A stretch of 64,000 nucleotides of DNA from Valencia hispanica (taxonomy: Eukaryota > Chordata > Actinopteri > Cyprinodontiformes > Valenciidae), in contig OY747723.1 in assembly GCA_963556495.2 (NCBI GenBank), positions 18,288,001-18,352,000 of the forward strand, in the 5' to 3' direction. The notes under the pieces were generated by a model. That model saw nothing but the letters and a program-made list of their open reading frames with translations, ran no database searches and had not been told where the DNA came from. This document shows positions 49,923-60,093 of this stretch, piece after piece. Numbering within the stretch: position 1 is the first letter of the stretch; every line of letters begins with the position of its first letter. Position numbers and translations under genes: made by a program.

Positions 49923-50220
49923 TCCATCCATCCATTATCTATACCCGTCCATCCTATGCAGGGTTGCGGGGGGGCTGGTGCCTATCTCCAGCGGTTACAG
50001 GGCGAGAGGCGGGGTACACCAGGTCGCCAGGCTATCGCAGGGCAACACAGAGACACACAGGACAAACAGCCATGTACGCACACACTCATACCTAAGGGCA
50101 ATTTAGATAGACCAATTCACATAACAGTCATGTTTATGGACTGGGGGAGGGAGTCAGAGTACCCAGAGGGAACCCACACATGCACAGGGGGAACAGGGAG
50201 GACATGCAAATGTGTATACA
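49921..50220 (+). repeat. Common teleost repeat with (CATC)n head
   Basis: CATCCATCCATCCATTATCT leads into GGGCGAGAGGCGGGGTACAC, TCGCAGGGCAACACAGAGAC and GGGAACCCACACATGCAC. This fixed series of motifs marks an abundant fish interspersed repeat. It abuts the LTR-like block at its first base. Confidence 0.65.
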
Positions 50221-50224
50221 CGCT

Positions 50225-51805
50225 TCACTTTTCACAATAAAAAAGTTGTTGACATCTCGCTGTGTACTAAATGTATGTAAATAAAGGAATCATTTACTTT
50301 ACACACAATAATATCAGTCATTTTCAAAGCCATTTCTAAAACACAAATATTTTTAGAATCTGGTGTTTTCAGACATCAATTTGTTATCTCAGACAGCATT
50401 TATACACCAGTCTTGATAATTAATATGTTTTTGGGCTTTCCCTACAGTTTTAGCTGATGCCACCTGTGCCGCAGTGAAGAATAACTAGCTGATTAGGCGT
50501 GCTTTTTAAAGGACGTAATTTGTCAAAATGTTAAGGAACAAGCAAAAGAAGAAGCTCAGGTTGTACATGTCATTGGAAGGTTTGTGCTGGACCCTGCAAC
50601 TTTTCTCCCAAGCTGTTACCTAAAAATGGAACCAAGACAGCAATTAAAACGATTCCTTAAAGTGGGAATCACAGATGTTTGTGTGTGTGTGTGTGTGTGT
50701 TAAATACACAAAAAAAAAATTTATTCGCCAGTGCTGATTAAATCTGACATGGATTTAATTTTGGCAATACCTACATCAGAGGTGGGGGTTGAGCACTTCA
50801 CATGATCCTTTTTTTTCTGGATTGCTAACAAAGTCCTGCTTTTGCATCCTTTATTATCATTTAACCCTGGCTGAAAGAAATGTGCATTGTTTTATTCGTT
50901 TTATCCAACCCCAGGATAAACTTGATTGTCTTAAAGTTCTCCCAAGCTCCGTCTTAGTAAAGGCATGGGAAAGTATTTAAGGAAAATCTCCCATTTCATA
51001 TCCTTCAAAATTGTAGAGGGGTTGGGATTAAATATCCTCATCTGTTTTCCAGACTCGCAGTCACTGAAAGTCTGTCTGGATAAAATTGTCAGCTAAATAC
51101 TTCAATGCATTAGCATTTACTTTCTCTAAGAAAATATGAGAAAGAAAAATACAGCAGATGTGTAATGCATTTACAGCCCCTTATGGTAATTATTAAATAA
51201 GTACTTTTAACATTGGTAAATTATGTTGCTTAAAATGACAGTTAAGTAAATGATGATTGGAATTTAATTGTTCTAGTCAGTCACGCAAGTCAATTCTTTA
51301 ATTTAGCTACGGCCTGGCCATATTGAAGGTTTATAATGCAGGAGGATGGGGAAAGACATTAGGATTCAGAGCATGGGTCTCTCACAGCCCCTGGAAGCCA
51401 GGGCATGGTTCAGCAGACAAACACATATGTCATGTCACCAGTCTATTTGCAGTGCAGTGGCAGAAAAGCTATAAAAATAACCTTTAAACAAAGAAATTTT
51501 AGAGGCTTGACTGCCATAGAAAACCCTTTGAAAACTGCACTAGATTCATGAAAACAGATTAAACAGATTTGTTAACCATCGGGGAAGAGGACAATAAAAT
51601 ACAATGTGTGACATGTAAGGTCACAATGTTATGTTTAAGTCTTGACTCAAATCTGATTTCACACAGTTTATAATATTCCGATTGATAGAAAAAGTGTGTG
51701 GGATGTCTGACACTGTATGTATGTGAGATTGTTTTAGATCTCACTTGACAAACTGGGCCTGTGTAATCTGGCAATTATGAATCTGAGCGAATAAAGAGAA
51801 GTTGA
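50225..51805. other. Unique sequence with a (GT)n run
   Basis: A GT run of about 10 units spans 50,680-50,700. No gene is recognised. Confidence 0.4.
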
Positions 51806-51811
51806 GTGGTT

Positions 51812-51845
51812 GCACAAGGCTCCATTCTTGGACCCCTTTTGTTTA

Positions 51846-51882
<37 letters not shown>

Positions 51883-52085
51883 TATGCTCCCTCCATCCCT
51901 CTAGCTCTGATTATGGAGAACTACAACACCTATTACCAAATCTCTGCTACATGACCACAGTCAATTGCAGTCACTAACCAAGTGAGTGCATAATATCAAT
52001 AAGGCAATGGGTCAGAATTTCCTCCGTCTTAATGCAGAGGAGACAAAAGTCACTGGTTTTGAATGCAAGTTTAGAAATTTGCATT
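51812..52085 (+). pseudogene. L2-type reverse transcriptase fragment carrying a (TA)n expansion
   Basis: GCA at 51,812 opens [14 protein letters not shown], the conserved RT block B. An (AT)n run (51,848-51,878) follows, then MLPPSL, which corresponds to the normal continuation. Later MGQNFLRLNAEETKVTGF (52,009 on) matches the thumb block usually reading [15 protein letters not shown]. The YADD active-site segment between them is missing or scrambled. Confidence 0.75.
51848..51878. repeat. (TA)n microsatellite inside LINE codons
   Basis: The run starts at the AGC ATA TAT codons for Ser-Ile-Tyr and ends before ATG CTC CCT. Confidence 0.95.
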
Positions 52086-52142
52086 CAACCTGACACAGTT
52101 TGGCTAAAGACCACAGAGGACCCAGAAATACAATATCAAAGT

Positions 52143-52921
52143 AAGGCAAGGCAAGGCAAGGCAATTTTATTTGTATAGCACACTTTCAACAGCAGGGCAA
52201 TTCAAGGTGCTTTACATGATTTGGTGATTTAAAAGAAACACATAAAAGAAACACACATTATACATGATACACAATAAAGCAAGAGAAAAATAAAAAAAAA
52301 AAAGCAAGAGAGCATGAACACATTTCATACATATAACATCAAGCATTTACTCAAAGGCAATTCTAAACAGATGGGTTTTTAGTCTCGATTTAAAGCAGTT
52401 CAGAGTTTCAGCAGCTCTACACTCGTCAGGAAGTCTGTTCCAGATAAGGGGAGCATAGAAACTCAAAGCTGCTTCTCCATGTTTAGTTCTGAGTCTAGGG
52501 ATGTTTAGTAGGCTAGAGTTGGAGGACCTGAGTGGTCTTGGTGGTTGGTACCATGACAACAGGTCTTCAACATATTTTGGTGCTAAGCCATGTAATGATT
52601 TATAAACTAGTAAAAGTATTTTAAAGTCTATTCTCTGAGCTACAGGGAGCCAGTGTAAGGACTTTAGAACTGGGGTGATGTGCTCTACTTTCCTGGTTCT
52701 AGTGAGGACGCGAGCGGCAGCGTTCTGGATCAGCTGCAGCTGTCTGATTGACTTTTTAGGCAGACCTTTCAAGATGCTGTTGCAGTAATCAATCCGACTA
52801 AAGATAAACGCATGGATGACTTTTTCTAGGTCGTGTTGCAAAATCAGTCCTTTAATCCTAGAAATGTTCTTCAGGTGATAGAACGCTGACCTTGTTATTG
52901 CCTTTATGTGACCCTGGAGGT
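52143..52921 (-). mobile_element. 5'-truncated L2 LINE copy
   Basis: The GGCAA-run tail lies at the low coordinate, followed by sequence nearly identical to the 7.2-kb copy up to about 52,921, where homology stops sharply. Roughly 0.78 kb is present, the usual dead-on-arrival product of incomplete reverse transcription. The right edge carries an inverted repeat. Confidence 0.92.
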
Positions 52922-52925
52922 TCAC
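52347..52925 (-). pseudogene. L2 ORF2 C-terminal fragment
   Basis: An uninterrupted 192-codon frame covers the thumb and C-terminus: [79 protein letters not shown] and the end KSRLKTHLFRIAFE. It lacks the active site. It shows that the position that is TGA in the 7.7-kb copy was coding (Arg, AGA) here. The intact frame suggests a young insertion. Confidence 0.9.
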
Positions 52926-52932
52926 ATAAAGG
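52901..52932. repeat. 11-bp inverted repeat at the L2 5' junction
   Basis: CCTTTATGTGA (52,901-52,911), a 10-base loop, then TCACATAAAGG (52,922-52,932). The left arm is L2 sequence; the right arm lies beyond the end of L2 homology. Confidence 0.9.
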
Positions 52933-52934
52933 TA

Positions 52935-54650
52935 GACATTTTATTGGTATTATTTGGGTTTTTGTAGTGTAGCTTGTACTATTATGTGAAGTATGCTACT
53001 TAAACTTAAATGCTATGCCTGGTTAAACCTTATTGCGCTGCTGAAACTGATCGTGTAGGCTCAGAAGCCTCTGATATATGTCGATTGCAAAGGCAATGCA
53101 ATGTTATCATAAGTGCCTTCACACTGAAATAAGGTTTTACATTTTTGATGCAATCTCAAAATGCACGAAAGGTCATAGTGGCAGTAACCAACAATACTTT
53201 TAAAGGTACGTGACAAAAATAGTTAGCATCACAACTTTCACTTTTGCCATGATTATTGCTACTGCCTTCAGACTGTTCTGAGCCATGGTATTGAGATGCA
53301 CAGAAGAAGTCATCTCTAAACATTCACTGGACTAGCATTGCCCTTTTTCTGTTGAGGTTAATCTAAGGCATTGTAATTTTTTATTCCATACTTGTCACAA
53401 CTAAGACATGTTTTCAGCTGAATTAGCTGCTGGGATTTCGGTTACAGACTGTGTGACTTGCTAAGCCCATAAAACATCTGTGTTGTTTAGTACTGTTTTA
53501 ACCTTAGGTGATACATTAGTCCTATAATTCTTTTACTTTACTGCATAGTAATCACAAAATGTTGATCATGGTAGTTCTCAATGTAAACTTTGCTTTAACA
53601 TTAAGCAAAAATCAAAGTATGGGGAATTAGAGACATTTATTTATGCTTTCTGTGTGATTGTGTTACTTTGACACAACAGTATGACATTTTCCTTTGTACT
53701 GTATGTCGACATGAATGGTGGATAACGGAGAGATACGAAGCGGTGAACTTGACACCAGACTCACACCAGATGGCTGAATTCAAAGCCTCTCAGTTCACAG
53801 TGTGCTGTGACAGGCTGCCGCGGTGGGCGGTAGCAATTTCGGTCCTCAGCCTTAAAATCATGCTAGGATAATCAGTGGGGTCCGGTTTAAAGAGACGGGC
53901 ATAGAGGGCTGGCATCTGTGCTGCTGTTGAATTATAAAGCACGACATGGGAGGAAAAACATTGATGCGTTTGCTCACTAGTCCACAAAATTAAAAAGAAA
54001 GGTGTCACAATAGATCAGCTTTTAATATATATTCATTATCCTCTGGTGGGAGAATGACGGAAAACATTTACCCCAGCAACACCTCTTGAAATAGTGGTGT
54101 GTGGTTAAATAACAATAACATTTAAAATATATATATTTTATTGTTTGTCATTGGCATGAAAACATGTTTTTGTGATGTGCTTGTATTTAAGCATGAATCA
54201 CACTGTTTGTCACTTGTTACAGCTTTTCATCTCAATGCACCATCATAAATGTGTGTAAGAGACCCATTGTTAAGCACTGAAATTTACTTTTTCTGCTCAC
54301 ACTGAAAATGATGTAAAATTAGATCAACTACATAAACATGATGAACACTTTGACTGCTTCTATATCTTAGTATTTTACACTGAATGCCAAATGTTGTGTT
54401 ACATTATTTAAATACTGACTTCTATATACTCCTGACTATAGCACTGCGACTAATAGCTGCAAAAAATATTGAAGTTGCAATCAGTAACTTGAAAACACCC
54501 ATCATGGGGCTTGTAACAAATATCAGAGATTTTTTATAAATAAGAATGAACCGAAAAAAAAAACATATACTTGAAAACACCCCAAACCATAGAATTTTAA
54601 ATGTATTTTTTTTACCACTTTCCTGGTAGGAGGTGTAGAGTTTATTTAAA
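52935..54650. other. Unique sequence
   Basis: No gene or repeat recognised. A patch at 53,690-53,880 is GC-richer. Confidence 0.35.
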
Positions 54651-54654
54651 CTTG

Positions 54655-54925
54655 TTGAGTTTGCTGGCACAGTCCTGGCTTTTAAGCATAGACCAACAAA
54701 TGGTTAAGGTCAGATCTTTGTGAGAGCCATTGCAGAACATTATTGACCTTTTTTATCTTGTCCAAAACTAGTTTTATTGTGAGTGTTGACTTGTTGAAAT
54801 ATCTAATTGTATGTGTGTGTGTGCATGTAGTGTTTAATTATGATGAAATTGAAAAACTTGGATTTGGATGCCCTAGCTCTAGCAGCAGCAAAACATTCCC
54901 ACAGTATGACGCTGTCAACACCATG
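54655..54925. repeat. Tc1-related non-autonomous fragment
   Basis: CCCACAGTATGACGCTGTCA followed by ACACCATGC (54,898-54,926) resembles the CCACAGCATGATGCTGCCAC block of the elements at 36.9 and 63.2 kb. Similarity to the left is weak. It ends where the GC-rich repeat block begins. Confidence 0.4.
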
Positions 54926-54930
54926 CGTGA

Positions 54931-55899
54931 TCAGTTCCAGCTCCAGTCCGTGAGCCCGTTTTGGCTCCAGTCCGTGAGTCCGTTCCAGCTCCAGATCCCG
55001 TTCCAGCTCCAGTCCATGAGCCCGTTCCAGTCCATGAGCCCGTTCCAGTCCATGAGCCCGTTCCAGCTCCAGAGCCCGTTCCAGCTCCAGAGCCCGCCGT
55101 TGTTGTGGCTGCCGTGTTTCTGGCGGTCACAGCGGCGGCTCTCCAGCGATGGACATTTCCCCATGCCTCGCTGGAGCTCCCGGGGAGGGTCAGGGAGGAC
55201 CCGTCCCCGTCGCTGAAGCACCCAGGGAGGGTCAGGGAGGACCCGTCCCCGTCACTGGAGCCTCCAGAACGGTCGTCTCAGCAGGCGTCCGAGCCTCCAG
55301 AACGGTCTTCTCAGCAGGCGTCCGATCCTCCAGAACCTTCGTCTGAGGAGGCGTCCGATCCTCCAGAACTTTCGTCTGAGGAGGCGTCCGATCCTCCAGA
55401 ACCCTCGTCTGAGGAGGCATCCGATCCTCCAGAACCCTCGTCTGGGGAGGCGTCCGAGCCTCCAGAACCTTCGTCTGGGGAGGCGTCCGAGCCTCCAGAA
55501 CCTTCGTCTGGGGAGGCGTCCGAGCCTCCAGAACCTTCGTCTGGGGAGGCGTCCGAGCCTCCAGACTCTCCGTCTCGGGAGGCGTCCGAGCCTCCAGACT
55601 CTCCGTCTCGGGAGGCGTCCGAGCCTCCAGACTCTCCGTCTCGGGAGGCGTCCGAGCCTCCAGACTCTCCGTCTCGGGAGGCGTCCGAGCCACCAGACTC
55701 TCCGTCTCGGGAGGCGTCCGAGCCTCCAGACTCTCCGTCTCGGGAGGCGTCCGAGCCTCCAGACTCTCCGTCTCGGGAGGCGTCCGAGCCTCCAGACTCT
55801 CTTTGGCACTACCTGAACCTCAGAAGAGGACCTAAGAGCCGTCCGCCCGACCTCCGTCCAGCCAGAGGACGCCGCCGGGGCCGTCCGCCCGACCTCTAG
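54931..55899 (+). CDS. Unrecognised repetitive Pro/Ser/Glu-rich open frame
   Basis: The frame is open for 322 codons from just after a TGA at 54,928 to a TAG at 55,897, with no ATG start, so it is a fragment, an internal exon or fortuitous. Three zones follow. First come about 45 residues of PVPAPxPVPVHEP-type repeats (54,931-55,090). A short hydrophobic piece VVVAAVFLAVTAAALQ and two PGRVREDPSPSL repeats follow. Then come sixteen tandem 11-residue units (55,258-55,785) moving from EPPERSSQQAS through DPPEPSSEEAS to EPPDSPSREAS. The tail is arginine-rich. The acidic, proline-rich middle would be disordered. I know no matching family; similar low-complexity frames occur in fish repeats. All three plus-strand frames and the minus strand are also partly open, as expected for a GC-rich repeat whose unit is a multiple of three. 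Confidence 0.35.
   Translation, partial: SVPAPVREPVLAPVRESVPAPDPVPAPVHEPVPVHEPVPVHEPVPAPEPVPAPEPAVVVAAVFLAVTAAALQRWTFPHASLELPGRVREDPSPSLKHPGRVREDPSPSLEPPERSSQQASEPPERSSQQASDPPEPSSEEASDPPELSSEEASDPPEPSSEEASDPPEPSSGEASEPPEPSSGEASEPPEPSSGEASEPPEPSSGEASEPPDSPSREASEPPDSPSREASEPPDSPSREASEPPDSPSREASEPPDSPSREASEPPDSPSREASEPPDSPSREASEPPDSLWHYLNLRRGPKSRPPDLRPARGRRRGRPPDL
55258..55785 (+). repeat. 33-bp minisatellite, 16 units
   Basis: Units such as GAGCCTCCAGACTCTCCGTC plus TCGGGAGGCGTCC are 33 bases long. Variants are ordered: two CAGCAG-type units, four GATCC-type, three GGGGAG-type, then seven nearly identical CGGGAG-type units. The right part is the most homogeneous, pointing to recent expansion there. 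Confidence 0.95.
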
Positions 55900-56090
55900 G
55901 TCCTCAGGGCCCGCCGCCGAGGCCGTCCGCCCGACCTCCGTCCAGCCAGAGGACGCCGCCGGGGCCGTCTGCCCGACCTCCAGGTCCTAAGGGGCCGCCG
56001 CCGAGGCAGTCCGCCCGACCTCCGTCCAGCCAGAGGACGCCGCCGAGGCCGTCCGCCGACCTCCAGGTCCTCAGGGGCCGGGGCCGTCCG
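55840..56090 (+). repeat. GC-rich tandem repeat, about 70-90-base unit
   Basis: CGTCCGCCCGACCTCCGTCC with CAGCCAGAGGACGCCGCC recurs at about 55,848, 55,928 and 56,008, separated by AGGTCCT(C/A)AGGG spacers. It directly follows the 33-bp array. Confidence 0.85.
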
Positions 56091-56099
56091 CCAGACTTC

Positions 56100-56235
56100 C
56101 AGGGGCGTACCCAAAGAGACTCGGGTAATAGAATGCACATGCTTGTACAGAGAGAACAAGGACAGTAAATGCAGAAAGACCCGAGGCCGTGGTTCCCAGC
56201 CCAGGACCTTCTTGCTGCAAGTGGACAGTTCTACA
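56100..56235 (+). repeat. Tail of a common teleost repeat
   Basis: AATGCAGAAAGACCCGAGGC and CCAGGACCTTCTTGCTGCAA match the usual end of the (CATC)n-headed fish repeat family, whose head part is seen at 49.92 kb. The assignment is from memory of fish repeats. Confidence 0.5.
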
Positions 56236-56419
56236 AACTGGGCCAAAGTACAGCCCTCTAAAGTGCAGCACTCCTCCAAACATATGTCTTGAGAAGTTTT
56301 TAGCTTTTTTTCTTAACATTCTTTAAACTCAGAAGTCTAGATAGATTCCTTTAGTAAATTTCTTTAGTATTGGTATTTAGTATAGCACGGCCTTTTAAGC
56401 TCTAGGAATCGGGTTAATA

Positions 56420-57060
56420 GTGTTGGGTCTACTTTCACAAGCTTCTCACATTAGTTGGCTAAAATTCTGGCCCATTCCTCAGAATGACATAACTGGTGCA
56501 ACTGTTGACAGAACTGGTGTAGCTCAGTCAGGTTTGCAGACCGCCTTGCTCAAATGTTTTTTCAGATCTTCCCACAAATATTCAGAGGAACCAATATCAG
56601 GGCGTTCAGATGCCCATTTAAAAACATCAACTTTGATGTAGCTTTGATGCAACTTTGGTGGTATGCTTAGGGTCATTGTCCATTTGGAAGACCTGTTTGT
56701 GCCTAAGCTTTAACCTTCTGGCTGCTGAGATGTTAGATTTCCACCAAATGTGCTATCCCCATCATTCCATATATTTTGTGAGGTGCACCATACCCTGTTT
56801 CTGCAAAACACCTTAAAAAAATTATGTTACCACACCTGTACTTCAAAGTTGGGATGGTGACCTCAGACATTCAAGCTTCCGTCTTTTTCTCCAAATTTTT
56901 ATGAGTTTCATCAGACTTTAGGATGTGCCTCCAAAAGTAAAGGTGCTTATTTCCGTGTGCATTTGCAAAATGTAATCTTGCCTACTTTTGTAGTAATGAT
57001 TTTTGATTTGATTTGATGATTTGAGTGGCTTTTCAGACTGTATCAGCACAGGGCTTGGTC
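56420..57060 (-). repeat. Tc1-type element, decayed, antisense
   Basis: On the plus strand TTCTGGCCCATTCCTCAGAA, ACTGGTGTAGCTCAGTCAGG, GGGTCATTGTCCATTTGGAA and CTTTAACCTTCTGGCTGCTG run in the order of the reverse strand of a Tc1 transposase gene (the last includes the region of the catalytic D). No open frame remains and neither end is defined. Confidence 0.55.
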
Positions 57061-57064
57061 CAAT

Positions 57065-58145
57065 GCATCTTTCTTAGCTTTTGTACCTGCATCAAAACAT
57101 TAACTTTGATGTGTATATGTCACTGCTATTACAATACTTTGACAAATATGAGGTTAGGAAGATGAAAGTGTGAAAATCCCCATCGCAACAAGGGTGGTTG
57201 AGGCATTCCTCCTTCTCATTTTCTAAATTCGGCAGCAGAAACTGTAACACGGGAGGGTGAAAAGGGCAGCCTGCAGTGCAGGAGAGCTAAATTGGAACTT
57301 CTACCACACACAGATGAGCCACGTAGATCCACAAAGAGATAGCACATACCTCTACACACACTTAGAAGGATGTATCAGTCCAATGCAACTGTTAACAATT
57401 TCAAATGTGATTACACCACCAAATGTATGGGGGGGGGGGGTCTATGACCTCATTCAAAAGTCCAGTTTCTTTAAACTGCTTAATTCCCTTTTTCTATCTT
57501 GAAGTCAGTTTCTGTGGCAAGCGATTTGAAACTGGTGCAAGCTGACAAGAATAAGAAAGTTGGCCTTAAAGAAAGGTGCTGATTTTTTGGTCAGTTTTTG
57601 GTCAGACAGATCCTTAAATATTGTATTTTAAACTCATACAGCAGGAGGTGTTATTCTGCTATAATACACACCTGCAGGTATTATTCTGCTATAATATTGG
57701 AACGTTCAAAAATTATATACAAGTCTTGAACTGGTCAAAAGTGTTAAGGTACACCATTAAGGTTATGCTAAAATTAGTAACCATACTGATTCTATGGTAA
57801 AAAATATCCCCTTAATCTGATACTAGAGAAGGTTACACAATTTTTACAGGTGCATGAAGCATAGATTAAGGCAGCCCTCCCCTTCCCAACAGCTAATGCT
57901 GCACACAGTCAGCTGGCTGAAGGAGGCCAAAAAAGATAAAAATTTAAACCCTAAAGTTAGATATTTACTTTTCATGTACTTGCCAAACCGGTTTGTTTTA
58001 ACTTCTTCATACAAGTGGCGGTGACATCAAAAACAATAATCTCGCATAACTCAGGCTGGCTATTGGACTACTGTTTACTGGCAGAATAGGCCAACTTTAA
58101 TTTAAATTGGGGAGTTTTCTGGCACAGACCTGAACAACAACAGAT
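57065..58145. other. Unique sequence
   Basis: A 12-base G-run lies at 57,429-57,440. At 57,650-57,705 a TATTCTGCTATAATA motif is duplicated with a 29-base offset. No gene is recognised. Confidence 0.35.
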
Positions 58146-58149
58146 GCTT

Positions 58150-58800
58150 CATGCTATCCTTTGAGTGTTTAATGACATCCGCAACAATACAGACTGGTAG
58201 AACCACAGTGCTGGTACTTTTGGACCTCAGTGCAGCATTTGACACTGTTGATCATGATATATTATTGAAATGACTGGAGAGCTGGGTCGGACTCTCTGGT
58301 ACAGTACTTGCCTGGCTTGAGTCTTACCTTAGGAACAGGAATTTATTAGTGTCAATCGGCAATTTAAAAAAAAATCTGAACTGACATAAATAACATGTGG
58401 GGTGCACCAGGCCTCCATCTACATGCTCCCATTAGACTTAAACTCATCCATGCCTTTATTTTTAGTTGGATGAATTACTGCAACAGCGTTCTCACAGGTC
58501 TGCCTAGAAGGTCAATCAGACAGCTGCAGCTGATCCAGAACGCTGCTGCTTGCATCCTCACTACAACCAGGAACGTAGAGCACATCACACCAGTTTTAAA
58601 GTCCTAACACTGGCTCCCTGTAGCTCAGTGAATATACATGTCATATATCCTGTGTCTCTAATGTTGTCTTTAATGCTTGTATGTTTTTTATATTTTATGC
58701 TTTTATGTTTTGCGGCTTTTATTAAATACCCTAATCACTCAAAGCACCTTTAACTGCCTTGTTGTTGAAAGTGTGCTATATAAATAAAGTTGCCTAGCCT
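58150..58800 (+). mobile_element. Internally deleted L2 LINE copy
   Basis: Plus-strand RT sequence begins near the equivalent of SVFNDIRNNTD and passes through [20 protein letters not shown] and [20 protein letters not shown]. It jumps from the GAP(Q) block straight to [20 protein letters not shown] (58,440), losing about 130 codons including YADD. It then reads [20 protein letters not shown] and ends with the tail AAGTTGCCTAGCC near 58,799. A TAA follows LKS (58,605-58,607) and a TGA follows PVAQ (about 58,630), the latter at the same codon as in the 7.7-kb copy. Confidence 0.85.
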
Positions 58801-58804
58801 TTGT

Positions 58805-60090
58805 TATCTATTTTGAAACAAGTTTTGACGCTTATTTTGTGTTGTGTACCCATTTTACCCATATGGTAGGGGATTTGTGGTGATTTTGGAGAAAAAAGTG
58901 CCACAAGTACCACTGGCTGGGAAACTGTCCTGCAATAAAACACTTCCACCAATCATGCCTGTCAGATATTTCAGCTTGACTTTGCAAACATTATCCTCAA
59001 CACAGTTGTGAGGTAGCTCAATCTTAGTCTCATACAACCATAACTTTTTCGAGAACTTATTTGGCTTACCCTTGTGGGCAGCTGCAACCTCAGTTGAGGT
59101 TTGAAGTATTAATTTTGGAGCAGGGAATTGTATTTTGTCAACAACAATGCAAATCTTAAACTTACTTTTGGACCTCAGTGCAGTGCTCTGGTTTTTCAGC
59201 AGCTTCCAATTCACTAAAGGCTAAAGCCTTGGGGGACTCCTGTTGTTACTCAACATCCTAGGCGATTTCATGAGATGACAGTAGTTTTCTGTCACATTGT
59301 TCTCACTCTTAAAATGTCCTTTTAATTAGATGCCAAAGAAACTGCGAGAGGGACCAGAGATTTGTCCAGCTATTTGGAGCATAGAGGATGAAAGCCTAAT
59401 CTCCCCCCACCTTTTGTTGTACGCTGCCGATTAGCTGGTTTATTGAAGGCTCATTCACTTTTTATTACAAGTGAGACAAATTTGGCTCTTTGGAAACATT
59501 TCCAGAGATAAAACTGCACAAAAATAGGTTTCTTTGTCTTTTTTGTGTTTGTGTCTTAAACACCTTTCTTCTCTAACTCAAGAGACTAAGTTCCGAGGGC
59601 AACAACAAATTAACAAGATATTTAACCTCCAACTAATGATGCCAATGACCTCTCAAGAGGTTTGATACATGGAACTCTTGGTAGGACTGGAGAACCTGTC
59701 AGATTAAAGGTGAAACTTCCTAAATAACCAAAGTACTTAAACTCTTAAGGGTGCTTTTTAGAAAAATTATGTTGAGGGGGGGGAAAAAAACTAAATGGGC
59801 CCAACAGTGTTATGTGATTCAGATTAGCTAAATAGTCAACAAGCACTGTTCACAGTCTACAAAGTTGGAAATAGCAACTTTTCTATAAAGTGGGAAATAG
59901 TCAACACATCTTGGTTGTGACTGATGCATGAGATTAAGATTTTGTTTCCATGCTATGTGGACGAAAGGTTTCGAAATGTAATATACCTAAAAAAGTTACT
60001 TGCATAAAAAAAAAAAAACAGGATTATGTGGAGAGGTTATTAGGAATGACTCTTCAAAGCAGTAAGTACAGGTACAGCTAAAATACATTT
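58805..60090. other. Unique sequence with a short L2 scrap
   Basis: At 59,163-59,183 a 21-base segment is identical to 58,215-58,235 of the neighbouring L2 copy. The rest is unrecognised; a run at 59,330-59,520 is a candidate conserved noncoding stretch. Confidence 0.4.
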
Positions 60091-60093
60091 AAT

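Noticed and set aside
55232..55809. Minus-strand RLGRLPRRRVW-type and ARTPPETESLE-type proteins
   Set aside because: Antisense readings of the 33-bp array; any frame without a stop in one unit is open throughout, so they carry no evidence.
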